This document shows, piece by piece, positions 1-8,170 of a DNA stretch of 64,000 nucleotides. The notes below the pieces were generated by a model. That model did no database searches. It saw only the letters and a list, made by a program, of their open reading frames with translations, and had not been told where the DNA came from. Source of the stretch: JBATTK01 sp049670505 (GTDB taxonomy: Bacteria; Bacteroidota; Bacteroidia; Flavobacteriales; Flavobacteriaceae). Position numbers and translations under genes: made by a program. How positions within the stretch are numbered: position 1 is the first letter of the stretch; each line of letters begins with the position of its first letter. The stretch lies in the NCBI GenBank assembly GCA_049670505.1, contig JBATTK010000110.1, positions 1 to 64,000 on the forward strand, in the 5' to 3' direction.

Positions 1-2
1 TG

Positions 3-1253
3 AAACTAAACGGGAACGGCACAGGGGGCTCGAACATCGTTAGGTTTCGTCTAATGGAATCCAATGGTTCAACGGAACAGGCAAAATTGGCAATGGAGGG
101 GTCCAACAATTTGTTTTTGCAGAACACCGTTACTTTCCAAAGCCTACAACTTCTCGGCGGCGGCGGCGTAAACGGTTTTAGGTTCTATGATGGAACGACT
201 TTGCAAAAGGTTTGGCATCAGGGGAATGATGGTTCAGGGAGTGGCCTTGATGCCGATACACTTGATGGGTTGCAATCCAGTGTTTTTGTTAGAAATGACG
301 GTAGCTCTGGAACAAGATTTGGTAGTGGATACCTTCAATTTGGAGGGGATGGGGCATCCAACAACGATTACCTCTCTTTTAATGACACGACCAATGGATA
401 TTATTTCAATGCGGACACGGCAAGGCAAAACACGGCAGCTAATGCCCAAGTACATGCAGGAGAATTTTTTGCTTCGGGAGCATATTATTATGGGGATGGA
501 AAAAGAATGTTCCAATTTTCCGATGGTTGGCTAAGGTTAAATCCCTCTAACCATTTTACATCCGGTATTTATTGCGCTTCTTCAATTGTCAGAACGGATA
601 ACCAATTACAAGTAGGTCCTAATGGTGATAAGTTTTTAGCAAATAGTGCTGGAGATGTTAAAATAAGCGGGGCTTTTTTAAGAAGCGCGCATAACACCGG
701 TTATTTGGAAGGTTCTTATAATAGTGTTGGAGATAATGCCGCTCAATCCAATCCTATTTATGTGATCGGCAGCGCATACGTACCAGGAACCACGTCGCTG
801 GGTAGTATGTATGGTATTGGATATGCGCATGGCGGCCAAGCATCTTTTCTGAATTCATCGGATTTGGGCACCAATCCCGCCAATTGGGGATTATATATTG
901 CAGCAGATGGTAATGCCAGGATATTTTTAAATGCTACGAGTGGTATAGGGTATTTTAAAAATGTTGTTTATGCATCAAACTTTATTCTTAATTCCGATAG
1001 AAGATTAAAAGAGGATATTGAAGATGCAAACGTTGAAACGCTGCCCGTAAGGTGGAGAAAGTTCAAGATGAAGGATGATGAAGAAAAACAACAACGTTAT
1101 GGGGTCATCGCCCAGGAACTAAGGGATGTCCACCCAGAGTTTGTGAATTCCGATGACGAGGGGAATCTTACTGTAAAATATATAGATCTCTTGGTGGCTA
1201 AAAACGCCGAGCTGGAGGCAAGAATTGCAAAATTGGAGAAAATCATAAAATAA
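3..1253 (+). CDS. Phage-type tail fibre with C-terminal S74 intramolecular chaperone (5' partial)
   Basis: The reading frame is open from base 3, so the gene begins before the window; the ATG at 54 is internal. The body is a glycine/asparagine-rich fibre sequence with repeated short beta-type segments. The last ~95 residues are a Peptidase_S74 chaperone: the motif NSDRRLKEDI (Ser and Lys of the self-cleaving dyad, at about 990-1010), then RYGVIAQEL and a terminal coiled coil (VAKNAELEARIAKLEKIIK). In this family the domain trimerises the fibre and then cuts itself off. It is followed by small proteins, an amidase and a patatin, which suggests the host-recognition and lysis end of a prophage or tailocin. 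No structural head or tail tube genes are visible to decide which. Confidence 0.88.
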   Translation, partial: KLNGNGTGGSNIVRFRLMESNGSTEQAKLAMEGSNNLFLQNTVTFQSLQLLGGGGVNGFRFYDGTTLQKVWHQGNDGSGSGLDADTLDGLQSSVFVRNDGSSGTRFGSGYLQFGGDGASNNDYLSFNDTTNGYYFNADTARQNTAANAQVHAGEFFASGAYYYGDGKRMFQFSDGWLRLNPSNHFTSGIYCASSIVRTDNQLQVGPNGDKFLANSAGDVKISGAFLRSAHNTGYLEGSYNSVGDNAAQSNPIYVIGSAYVPGTTSLGSMYGIGYAHGGQASFLNSSDLGTNPANWGLYIAADGNARIFLNATSGIGYFKNVVYASNFILNSDRRLKEDIEDANVETLPVRWRKFKMKDDEEKQQRYGVIAQELRDVHPEFVNSDDEGNLTVKYIDLLVAKNAELEARIAKLEKIIK

Positions 1254-1261
1254 TTAATAGC

Positions 1262-1681
1262 ATGGCAGTACCGAATAATTATAGCTTTACACTATTGAAT
1301 GTCATAAGCGAAATTCCAGGTCCTCAAGACGATCTGGCGGAGTGCTTTTCCCAGGCTACCGATTCTCTGTTCGACAGTAGTTATCGCGGATCCAAAAATT
1401 CATTGAGGAATTTTAGGAATTACGGGGCAACACAATCACCGACAATTTATCCTGTTAATTTGGGCAGAAGTTTTTTTAATCAAGCACAGGCTTGTACTTC
1501 CAATAAAGGGTTTTATTACATCTCAGGAAGCGATAGTTTTGCCCAGGCAACCGCTCTGTATAATAACAGTAGTGGAACTGCAACGGCATCTGAAGCGTTT
1601 TATTCAGATGGTCTGGCTGTTCGTTATTGGGATGGGAATACTTTTGACGGTCCTGCAAGTCTTTGTCTATCTGCATTTTAA
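1262..1681 (+). CDS. Small protein of the tail-fibre cassette, unknown function
   Basis: 139 residues, starting 8 bases after the tail fibre stop, so it is cotranscribed. No signal peptide, no membrane segment and no motif that I recognise. The N-terminal half is rich in Asn/Ser and aromatic residues; the C-terminal half (from about residue 70) contains two Cys and looks like a small beta-rich domain. Position right after the S74 fibre suggests a minor tail or baseplate-associated structural protein, but this is inferred from context only. Confidence 0.7.
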   Translation: MAVPNNYSFTLLNVISEIPGPQDDLAECFSQATDSLFDSSYRGSKNSLRNFRNYGATQSPTIYPVNLGRSFFNQAQACTSNKGFYYISGSDSFAQATALYNNSSGTATASEAFYSDGLAVRYWDGNTFDGPASLCLSAF

Positions 1682-1717
1682 ATAAAATTTTGTTAAAAAA
1701 CACAAATATTGGTTTTT

Positions 1718-1918
1718 ATGGAAAAAAGAACTCTTGAATTACTTTCGGCAGCGTTAAGGACCGTTGGTGGTAATTTTGATGTCCCTACTTTAGATTTGAT
1801 TCTATCCGTTTTGGAAGAAGTCAAGACGAAAGGAGAAGATGTTTCAATAGGCGATATTAAGTCGATAAGTCAAAAGATTGCGGGCAAATACGGCATTGAC
1901 AATAATCAAAAGGAATAG
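1718..1918 (+). CDS. 66-residue helical protein before the endolysin
   Basis: I chose the ATG at 1718 over the upstream TTG at 1709. The product is short, predicted mostly helical (ELLSAALRTVGG, LDLILSVLEEVKT), with no membrane segment. The TAG stop is immediately followed by the ATG of the amidase gene, so translation is coupled. A regulator or partner of the lysis gene is possible by position; the lack of a hydrophobic helix argues against a holin. Family not recognised. Confidence 0.6.
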   Translation: MEKRTLELLSAALRTVGGNFDVPTLDLILSVLEEVKTKGEDVSIGDIKSISQKIAGKYGIDNNQKE

Positions 1919-2521
1919 ATGTTGATACTTTTAGATAACGGCCACGGTGGTCTCATTAACGGGGAATATCAAACTCCGGGTAAGAGAAGTCCTGTATGGA
2001 ACGACAGTTCACAACTTTTTGAGGGAGAATTTAATAGAGCCATAGTCAATGGGGTTATTCAAGAATTGACCGATCTCAAGATCCCATATGTTAACATTGC
2101 GCCCGAATATTGGGACGTACGCTTGGAGACCAGGGTGAAAAGGGCAAATGAATATACAAATGGCAACAGTTTTTATCTGAGTATCCATTCCAACGCAGGT
2201 GGTGGAAATGGTTCGGAAATATTTACATCTCCTGGAGATACTAAGAGTGATGGGATTGCTACTGTTTTTGGCAAAGAGTATCTCAAAATGTTTCCAAGGA
2301 GAAAACTACGTACCGATTTTACCGATGGTGATCTGGACAAAGAGAATCGTTTTTATGTACTTACAAGAACCAGAATGCCTGCCATCCTAACAGAAAATTT
2401 TTTTATGGACAACGAGGAAGAGTGTAAGAACATTTTAATGACCCGTGAAGGAAGGGATAGAATCGTTAAATATCATGTTAGTGCAATCATTAAAACCAAA
2501 CAATATTTTATTAATCAATAA
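1919..2521 (+). CDS. N-acetylmuramoyl-L-alanine amidase (Amidase_3 type endolysin)
   Basis: 200 residues with no signal peptide. Zinc amidase landmarks in order: LLDNGHGG at the N-terminus (first His ligand), FEGEFNRA with a Glu ligand near residue 40, YLSIHSNAGG near residue 92 (second His), and LTENFFMDNEEE near residue 155 with the catalytic Glu. The family cleaves the lactyl amide between MurNAc and the stem peptide. A cytosolic amidase next to a tail fibre is the usual lysis enzyme of a phage or tailocin cassette. Confidence 0.88.
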   Translation: MLILLDNGHGGLINGEYQTPGKRSPVWNDSSQLFEGEFNRAIVNGVIQELTDLKIPYVNIAPEYWDVRLETRVKRANEYTNGNSFYLSIHSNAGGGNGSEIFTSPGDTKSDGIATVFGKEYLKMFPRRKLRTDFTDGDLDKENRFYVLTRTRMPAILTENFFMDNEEECKNILMTREGRDRIVKYHVSAIIKTKQYFINQ

Positions 2522-2535
2522 AAAATCAAACAATC

Positions 2536-3348
2536 ATGGCTAATTTGAACTGGTATCCCATTAATCCACTACTAAAAGAGAATGGCTCTTTTTATGCCCT
2601 TTCCTTTGAGAAGGACGCAGAAAAGTTAAAGCCCATTGCACTTGAAAAAGAAGATAATCCTTTTGCTCAGTTTAGAGTTTTACAAAGCAGCCTTAGTATT
2701 CAGGCAGCTGCGGATCTTGGAATTGGAATAGGTTCGATTAATGGGAGTTATAAATCATTTTGTCTTAGTTACGAAGCAATGCTTTTTACTGAAAAAATAG
2801 CTACAAATCCTATAGGAGGTAAAATTTATGGCACGCGGTGGGGAGCAGGTCTGAGAGTAATTTTAAAAGTCAGTGAAATTCAGGCACAATCCAATTTTAA
2901 TTTTGGTGCTATTGCCGCAGCTTCGGAGCTAGGTTTGGCCAAAGTTGAATACGAAATAAATGGAATAGGAATCAGCCAACCTTCCATTCTTAAAGTATTG
3001 CCTGGTCCGGGGGAATTTAACTTCGAGAACTATTCAAAAATTCTGGAAGCAGCGGACAAAGTTAGAAAGTTCATGTCCGACAATTCCGAAAGTCTTAGCC
3101 CTCAACCTTTTCAGGTGTTTCTATCCGATGAGATGAATAAAGATATTTTTAAAGATTCTAGATCGGTAATCTATGCAGCCAGAAATGTAATGAGTAGGAA
3201 TACATTAAAGGAAGCGACCGATAATGCAAGAGGAAAATTCAATCCGGAAATTATTACCGGGTTTTATGCCAAAATGGGGATATATGATGAGATTAGTAGG
3301 CCTTCTAGAGAAGATAGAAGGGAAGCATCGGACTTTTTAGATGTTTAA
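2536..3348 (+). CDS. Unknown 270-residue protein of the tail cassette
   Basis: Starts 15 bases after the amidase stop. No signal peptide and no family that I recognise. Residues 50-160 contain small-residue-rich stretches (SIQAAADLGIGIGSINGSY, FGAIAAASELGLAKVEYEINGIG) that read like amphipathic beta or pore-like segments; the C-terminal 100 residues are charged and helical. It lies between an endolysin and a patatin lipase, so an effector, chaperone or capsid-associated role are all possible. No function is claimed. Confidence 0.72.
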   Translation: MANLNWYPINPLLKENGSFYALSFEKDAEKLKPIALEKEDNPFAQFRVLQSSLSIQAAADLGIGIGSINGSYKSFCLSYEAMLFTEKIATNPIGGKIYGTRWGAGLRVILKVSEIQAQSNFNFGAIAAASELGLAKVEYEINGIGISQPSILKVLPGPGEFNFENYSKILEAADKVRKFMSDNSESLSPQPFQVFLSDEMNKDIFKDSRSVIYAARNVMSRNTLKEATDNARGKFNPEIITGFYAKMGIYDEISRPSREDRREASDFLDV

Positions 3349-3394
3349 CTTTATCTCTATCTCTAAAAATACTTTGTAAGGTTAAAATTAGAAT

Positions 3395-4606
3395 ATGTAT
3401 AATATTTTATCGTTGGATGGTGGAGGGAGCTGGTCCTTACTCCAACTTCTTACGCTCAAAGAAAGATTTCAGGAAGAGCTTCCTGATTTAAAGGGGCATG
3501 ACATATTACAGAAGTTTGATATGATCATCGCAAATTCAGGTGGAAGTATCGTACTCGCAGCCCTAGCGGAGAATTGGTCTATTGATGAGGCGATAACGCT
3601 ATTCGACGACAAAGCGATTAGAGAGTCTATTTTTAGCAAAAACCGGTTTAAAGAAACATTTTGGCCTGTATCGATTACTCGTATGTTTGGATTTGGCCCC
3701 AAATATAGTTCTAAGAGAAAAGGGGAAGCTTTTAAGCGATTATTTCCGAAAATAGATAAAATACTTATGCATGATATTCCTATGATGGTAGGAAAGGATT
3801 CCTTGAAGCTTATCGTCTGTGCCTATGATGCCCTGAATAATAGAGCTAAATTTTTTCGATCTTATACGATAGCTGGTTCTGATGAGGAACAAGTAAGATT
3901 AACACAAGCCATTCATGGTTCCTCAAATGCGCCAATTCAGTATTTTGACTTTCCCGCAAGATTCAAGGCCAAAGGCAGTGAGATTTTTTATGAGCTTTGG
4001 GACGGAGCATTGGGAGGGTTTAACAATCCAGTGGTTGCAGGTTTGATAGAAGCATATAAGCTGGGCATCCCTTTAGAGCGTATTCAAATAATCTCAATCG
4101 GCACGGGCAATAGATTAATGTCAATCGGAGATAAGAAAAGGTTCTACAAAACAAAACAAATTACCTTAAGGGAAAGGAACAAAAAATATCTGTTTTGGAG
4201 GTATGGGTATCAAACCGAATATTTTAAGAATACTGTTTTAAATCAGGCAAAGACCATATTATATCAACCCCCGGATTGGGCTAATTATGTTGCCCTTATG
4301 TTTTTGTTAAAAACTTCGGACGAAGATATTTCCAATAGGTTTATAAGATTGTCCCCAATGATACATGTAGATAGTAATACAAACCCACATGCTTTGGAAA
4401 TTATTGAAAAGCTTTACTATATGGATATGGATTTAACCGTGAATACGGAAATAGAGCTTCTTAAGGTATGTTTTGAGAAATGGAAAAGTGGCGAAATAAA
4501 AAATCAGCCTTTAGAGTATCATGTGGAAAGGAATAATGATTTGGTTTATAAAAAAGGGGATAAATACTTTGAGAATGCCATGGCAAAGTGGAAAAACATC
4601 CAATAA
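3395..4606 (+). CDS. Patatin-like phospholipase
   Basis: 403 residues. The N-terminus ILSLDGGGSWSLL is the patatin oxyanion-hole DGGG motif. The nucleophile elbow is ANSGGS near residue 50 (family GxSxG, here with Ala for the first Gly). The catalytic Asp is in WDGALGG near residue 202 (family DGG/A). Patatins hydrolyse acyl chains of membrane phospholipids. It is the last gene of the phage-like cassette, 46 bases after the unknown gene, and the LytTR gene beyond is on the other strand. A lytic or host-membrane effector role is inferred; a CBASS-type effector is less likely because no cyclase neighbour is present. Confidence 0.85.
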   Translation: MYNILSLDGGGSWSLLQLLTLKERFQEELPDLKGHDILQKFDMIIANSGGSIVLAALAENWSIDEAITLFDDKAIRESIFSKNRFKETFWPVSITRMFGFGPKYSSKRKGEAFKRLFPKIDKILMHDIPMMVGKDSLKLIVCAYDALNNRAKFFRSYTIAGSDEEQVRLTQAIHGSSNAPIQYFDFPARFKAKGSEIFYELWDGALGGFNNPVVAGLIEAYKLGIPLERIQIISIGTGNRLMSIGDKKRFYKTKQITLRERNKKYLFWRYGYQTEYFKNTVLNQAKTILYQPPDWANYVALMFLLKTSDEDISNRFIRLSPMIHVDSNTNPHALEIIEKLYYMDMDLTVNTEIELLKVCFEKWKSGEIKNQPLEYHVERNNDLVYKKGDKYFENAMAKWKNIQ

Positions 4607-4685
4607 CTTTTTATTGAAGCTAAAAACGTCATTATTAACCGTATATTTTAGATAAGTTTCAAAAAACAGTTGCTTTTTTAAAGCC

Positions 4686-5390
4686 TTAAAAGCGACCAAT
4701 AAGGTCATTGCCCACTATTCTTTGGTAAACTTCACTGCGAAGTGTCCTGCTTATCTTGATTTTATGGTTTCCCACATAGAGCAGATTCCCTTCAAGTTTT
4801 CCTACATGTCGCAATCCTACCAAATATGATCTATGAACCCTCATAAATTTTGAATTGGGCAGTTCTTGCTCTATTTGGCGCAAGGATACCAATGTAAGAT
4901 ATCTATCACTAATGGTGTGCACAAAAACATAATCTTTGGCAGTTTCCACAAAGGTTATGCTGTCTATCAATACCTTGATAATTATCCCGTCCGATTTGAT
5001 AAAAATGTGGGATTTAGGCTCCTCTGCCTTTTGGGTACCGGATGGTAAAATTTTATTCACGGCTTTCAAAAACCGGTTATAGGAGAACGGTTTCAATAGG
5101 AAGTCCGCAGCGTTAAGATCAAACCCATCCAGGGCAAACTCACGGTGTGCTGTAGTAAAAATAACTTGGGGTGGATGGTTGAGCACATGCATTAACTCCA
5201 ACCCGGTCATATCGGGCATTTGAATATCCAGGAACAGCACATCAACGGCATGGTGCTTTAAAAACTCCATGGCCTCCAAGGCCGATGACAATGAGGCCAT
5301 ATGTTCCAAGAAAGGGGTCTGAAGAACGAAATCCTCTAGGCCCTTTCTGGCCAAATGCTCATCGTCAACTATTAGACACTTCATTTTCAT
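4686..5390 (-). CDS. LytTR-family response regulator
   Basis: 234 residues. Receiver domain 1-120 with the phosphoacceptor Asp in VLFLDIQMPDM (residue 55) and the conserved Lys in LLKPFSY. A LytTR DNA-binding domain follows (about 130-228; IFIKSDGIIIKV, FMRVHRSYLVG). Its 5' end overlaps the 3' end of the kinase gene by 26 bases, or 20 if the second Met is used. Together they form a LytS/LytR-type pair, common in Bacteroidetes. Confidence 0.93.
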   Translation of the reverse strand: MKMKCLIVDDEHLARKGLEDFVLQTPFLEHMASLSSALEAMEFLKHHAVDVLFLDIQMPDMTGLELMHVLNHPPQVIFTTAHREFALDGFDLNAADFLLKPFSYNRFLKAVNKILPSGTQKAEEPKSHIFIKSDGIIIKVLIDSITFVETAKDYVFVHTISDRYLTLVSLRQIEQELPNSKFMRVHRSYLVGLRHVGKLEGNLLYVGNHKIKISRTLRSEVYQRIVGNDLIGRF

Positions 5391-6447
5391 TGAGTTGTAT
5401 TTCTAGTTGAACCATAAATTTTGAGTCGCGCTTACGGGCAATGAAACGATGCTTGTTCGGGTAAATCAATTCCAATCTTCGTTTTACGTTTGTAAGTCCA
5501 ATGCCTCTATTAAGGGCAGGCTGCAGTTTTCCGGCGTTGGTTGTAACAGTGTTTTCCACATAAAACTGTAATATACCATTCCCTGTGACCTCTGACCGTA
5601 TAGCTATTTCATACCCTTTACTGCTCTGGCCGTGTTTAAATGCATTTTCGATAAGGGGCAACAAAAGCATGGGGGAAATGACCAAGTTCTCACAATTCCC
5701 TGGAAAACTATGGTTGATCTTAACAAGGTCTTTGTGCCGTATACCTTCGATGTTGATATAGTTCCTTAGATTTTCGAACTCCATTTTCAAACTGACATGC
5801 TTCTTGCCCGTTTCATACAGTTGATAGCTTAACAGGTCCGAAAACTGGAGCAACATATTTTTTCCGTCGCCAAGATTTTTGCCCAACATGATATAAATGC
5901 TATGGAGGGAATTGAACAGAAAGTGGGGATTGATCTGGTTCTTCAGTAAATTCAATTCTGTTTCCAGTCTTTTTTGCTCAATTTCCTGAAGCGTGCGTTC
6001 CTTTCGGTACCACTGGTCTATCAGAAACAATGTCATGGAAAGACCCAGAGACAATATAATCTCTGTTACAATGGCAATCTTACCCTCAAAACTGCCAAAA
6101 AAATTGGCGGTGGGAGCATAGACATTTATCGTTGTGAAATAAAAGTAAAGGTAATTGGACGAAACCCATGTGGTAACGATGATGCTTAAAATCAAAAGTA
6201 CGAGATAACCAACAATTTTCTTTTGCAACAGCAAGCGCGGTGTCAATCCATACAGATTAAAATAGACCAGAATGGCATAGGGAATGAACGCGAAGACATT
6301 GGTCTGAAGATTTGCAAGAAAATCGCGGTGGTAATTCAGGTCATGGGTACTCCAAAGCACTGCAAAGACCGCCCAAAACAATAGGTGCCTCATTATCGTG
6401 CCCAGTTTGCCGTTCCTATAGCTTGCTACACGTGCGTTTTTTATCAA
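5365..6447 (-). CDS. LytS-type membrane histidine kinase (His_kinase family)
   Basis: Up to 360 residues. Four hydrophobic segments (about 22-34, 52-68, 77-98, 124-144), a short coiled coil (EIEQKRLETELNLL), the phospho-His motif NQINPHFLFNSLHS with His near residue 175, and a C-terminal ATPase region (LLLPLIENAFKHG, RGIGLTNVKRRLELIY). The true start could be the Met at residue 19 (6393), because the first 18 residues look non-membrane. It phosphorylates the overlapping LytTR regulator. No stress-regulon palindrome precedes it. Confidence 0.92.
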   Translation of the reverse strand: MIKNARVASYRNGKLGTIMRHLLFWAVFAVLWSTHDLNYHRDFLANLQTNVFAFIPYAILVYFNLYGLTPRLLLQKKIVGYLVLLILSIIVTTWVSSNYLYFYFTTINVYAPTANFFGSFEGKIAIVTEIILSLGLSMTLFLIDQWYRKERTLQEIEQKRLETELNLLKNQINPHFLFNSLHSIYIMLGKNLGDGKNMLLQFSDLLSYQLYETGKKHVSLKMEFENLRNYINIEGIRHKDLVKINHSFPGNCENLVISPMLLLPLIENAFKHGQSSKGYEIAIRSEVTGNGILQFYVENTVTTNAGKLQPALNRGIGLTNVKRRLELIYPNKHRFIARKRDSKFMVQLEIQLNENEVSNS

Positions 6448-6559
6448 GAAATGTTCATTTAACTATATTCAGCTGATTGGCTTTCTTATAAAGTTACAAT
6501 ATTTGGGATGGATATTTGAGTGAACACCCTTAACGTATCATTTCTTTGATTAGATACAC

Positions 6560-7819
6560 CTATCTTAACAGTGTACCCTGTTTGACTTTTAGTTCAATAC
6601 GTTCTGTAATATCCGATATATCTTCCAAAGGATTTTTGCCAAGCACCAAAAAACTGGCCTCATAACCATCCCTAAGGAATCCAACTTTTCTATTGGGGAA
6701 AATGGTCCTTGTTGCATACACTGTCCACATGTTCAGCAATTCTAAATTGGTGAATACATTCAACTCGTTCAAAAAATAAAACTCGCCTGATGAATTTCCA
6801 TTAAAATTATCCGACCCTATGGCGAGTATGGCCCCTTCCTGCTTAAACAATTCCAGATTTTCCCTAATGTTATCAACAAGGGCCTCAAAGTTGGGTTGCC
6901 TCAATTTTCGTTTTACCAAAGAAATTGTAGTTACAATAACGATTTCCTTTTCCTTTGCGGTTCTTATATCTTGGACATCCACAGCTTCGCCATGGTCTAT
7001 TTCAGGCAGATGCGCAATTTCGTCCACGTCCGCTTCAACCGCTACATGAAAGTCGTATGCTGTCTCCACATGGGCGCTTACCCGTAACCCTGCTTCGTGG
7101 GCCTTTTGGACAACTTTTCCAACAAGCCTTGGATCGATCCCTTTATTGCCAAAATAGGCCGTATCATTTTTACGTTGCATATATTCTTCGGAATACAACA
7201 GATTGATCTTTATAAATTCCGGCTTAAAGGATAGTATGTGTCCCCACTTTTTGTCGAGGTCTTCCGCGGTGTCTATCACAAAATAGCCGTGCGATTCTAT
7301 GTCCTTTTTTGAAGAGAAGACCTCATAGTAACCCCAGTCAAAGAATTTCTCCCGGAGGGCGATAGGGTGTCCACCTGTTCCGGTAAGGGGCGCATAAGTA
7401 GTGCTAACATCAATACCATCAGGTTTATTGTAAAGGTGCATTAAAGGCCCCAGTTGCATCTTAATGGCCGATAGGTGCTTTACATAGAACACGCCATCGC
7501 CAAGGTAATTATCAATTCGCTTTTCAAGCTCATAATCACTTTCAAGATTATGGTTATGGGCTTCGGCAAATGGTGGTATTACAAACCTGCCCTTAAGGTC
7601 AATAATAGTATCCGTTGTCCTGTTGATCCCGCTAAAATACAATAACCCGTTATCGACCCAAACGTTCCGTTTTTCGAAGTTCTCCCCATTGAACCAATTT
7701 CCATTGATAAGTTTCATTTTTAGGCTAGCTGGATTTTTCCTGGCTTTCAAACTATCCTGCGACACGCTGGGCGCACAGGAGAGGTATAGGAGTGCGGTAA
7801 GGAAGACGTATAATTTCAT
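6560..7819 (-). CDS. Secreted lipoprotein amidohydrolase
   Basis: 419 residues with a lipoprotein signal (lipobox LSCA at about residues 13-16). Composite TIM-barrel landmarks: FAEAHNHN (metal-binding HxH), RVSAHVET and EIAHLPEIDHGE (later His ligands), and LAIGSDNF with the terminal Asp, followed by the small beta sandwich (GYEASFLVLGKNPLEDI). Members hydrolyse amide or imide bonds; the substrate cannot be read from sequence. It stands alone, with 112 bases to the kinase gene, and has no recognisable regulon site. Confidence 0.85.
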   Translation of the reverse strand: MKLYVFLTALLYLSCAPSVSQDSLKARKNPASLKMKLINGNWFNGENFEKRNVWVDNGLLYFSGINRTTDTIIDLKGRFVIPPFAEAHNHNLESDYELEKRIDNYLGDGVFYVKHLSAIKMQLGPLMHLYNKPDGIDVSTTYAPLTGTGGHPIALREKFFDWGYYEVFSSKKDIESHGYFVIDTAEDLDKKWGHILSFKPEFIKINLLYSEEYMQRKNDTAYFGNKGIDPRLVGKVVQKAHEAGLRVSAHVETAYDFHVAVEADVDEIAHLPEIDHGEAVDVQDIRTAKEKEIVIVTTISLVKRKLRQPNFEALVDNIRENLELFKQEGAILAIGSDNFNGNSSGEFYFLNELNVFTNLELLNMWTVYATRTIFPNRKVGFLRDGYEASFLVLGKNPLEDISDITERIELKVKQGTLLR

Positions 7820-8170
7820 TATATATTTTTCTTAAAGCAACAACTTAAATTTTATTGGGAAAAATGAAATCGCTGGGTTGGCCCTAGTAGTAGCCAGAGG
7901 GTACTTCAGGATAGATGTTTGTAAATTTGAATCACTTAAAAGCGAAGATTATTCCATATGGGCCAAACTACTAAGGAGTTACGCTAACCCAAGATGGTTA
8001 GTTGTAGATATGGAACGTGTTGTATTGATTCAGTGGGCATACGGAGCGTATAAATCCATTTTAGTAGTATTCCAATTGGGCAAGGACATTTTCTTCCGTA
8101 GTTTTTTGTGCTCTTTACGTAATGATAATCCATTTTTTGTACTTCTGATCTGGTTTCCATCGTTCTACCC
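7820..8170. other. Gene-free stretch between amidohydrolase and ftsH
   Basis: About 350 bases with overlapping short open frames on both strands (7878-8174 plus, 7984-8193 minus). Neither has a recognisable domain or a plausible start context, and they overlap each other. I see no convincing terminator hairpin after ftsH and no conserved palindrome. Confidence 0.5.
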
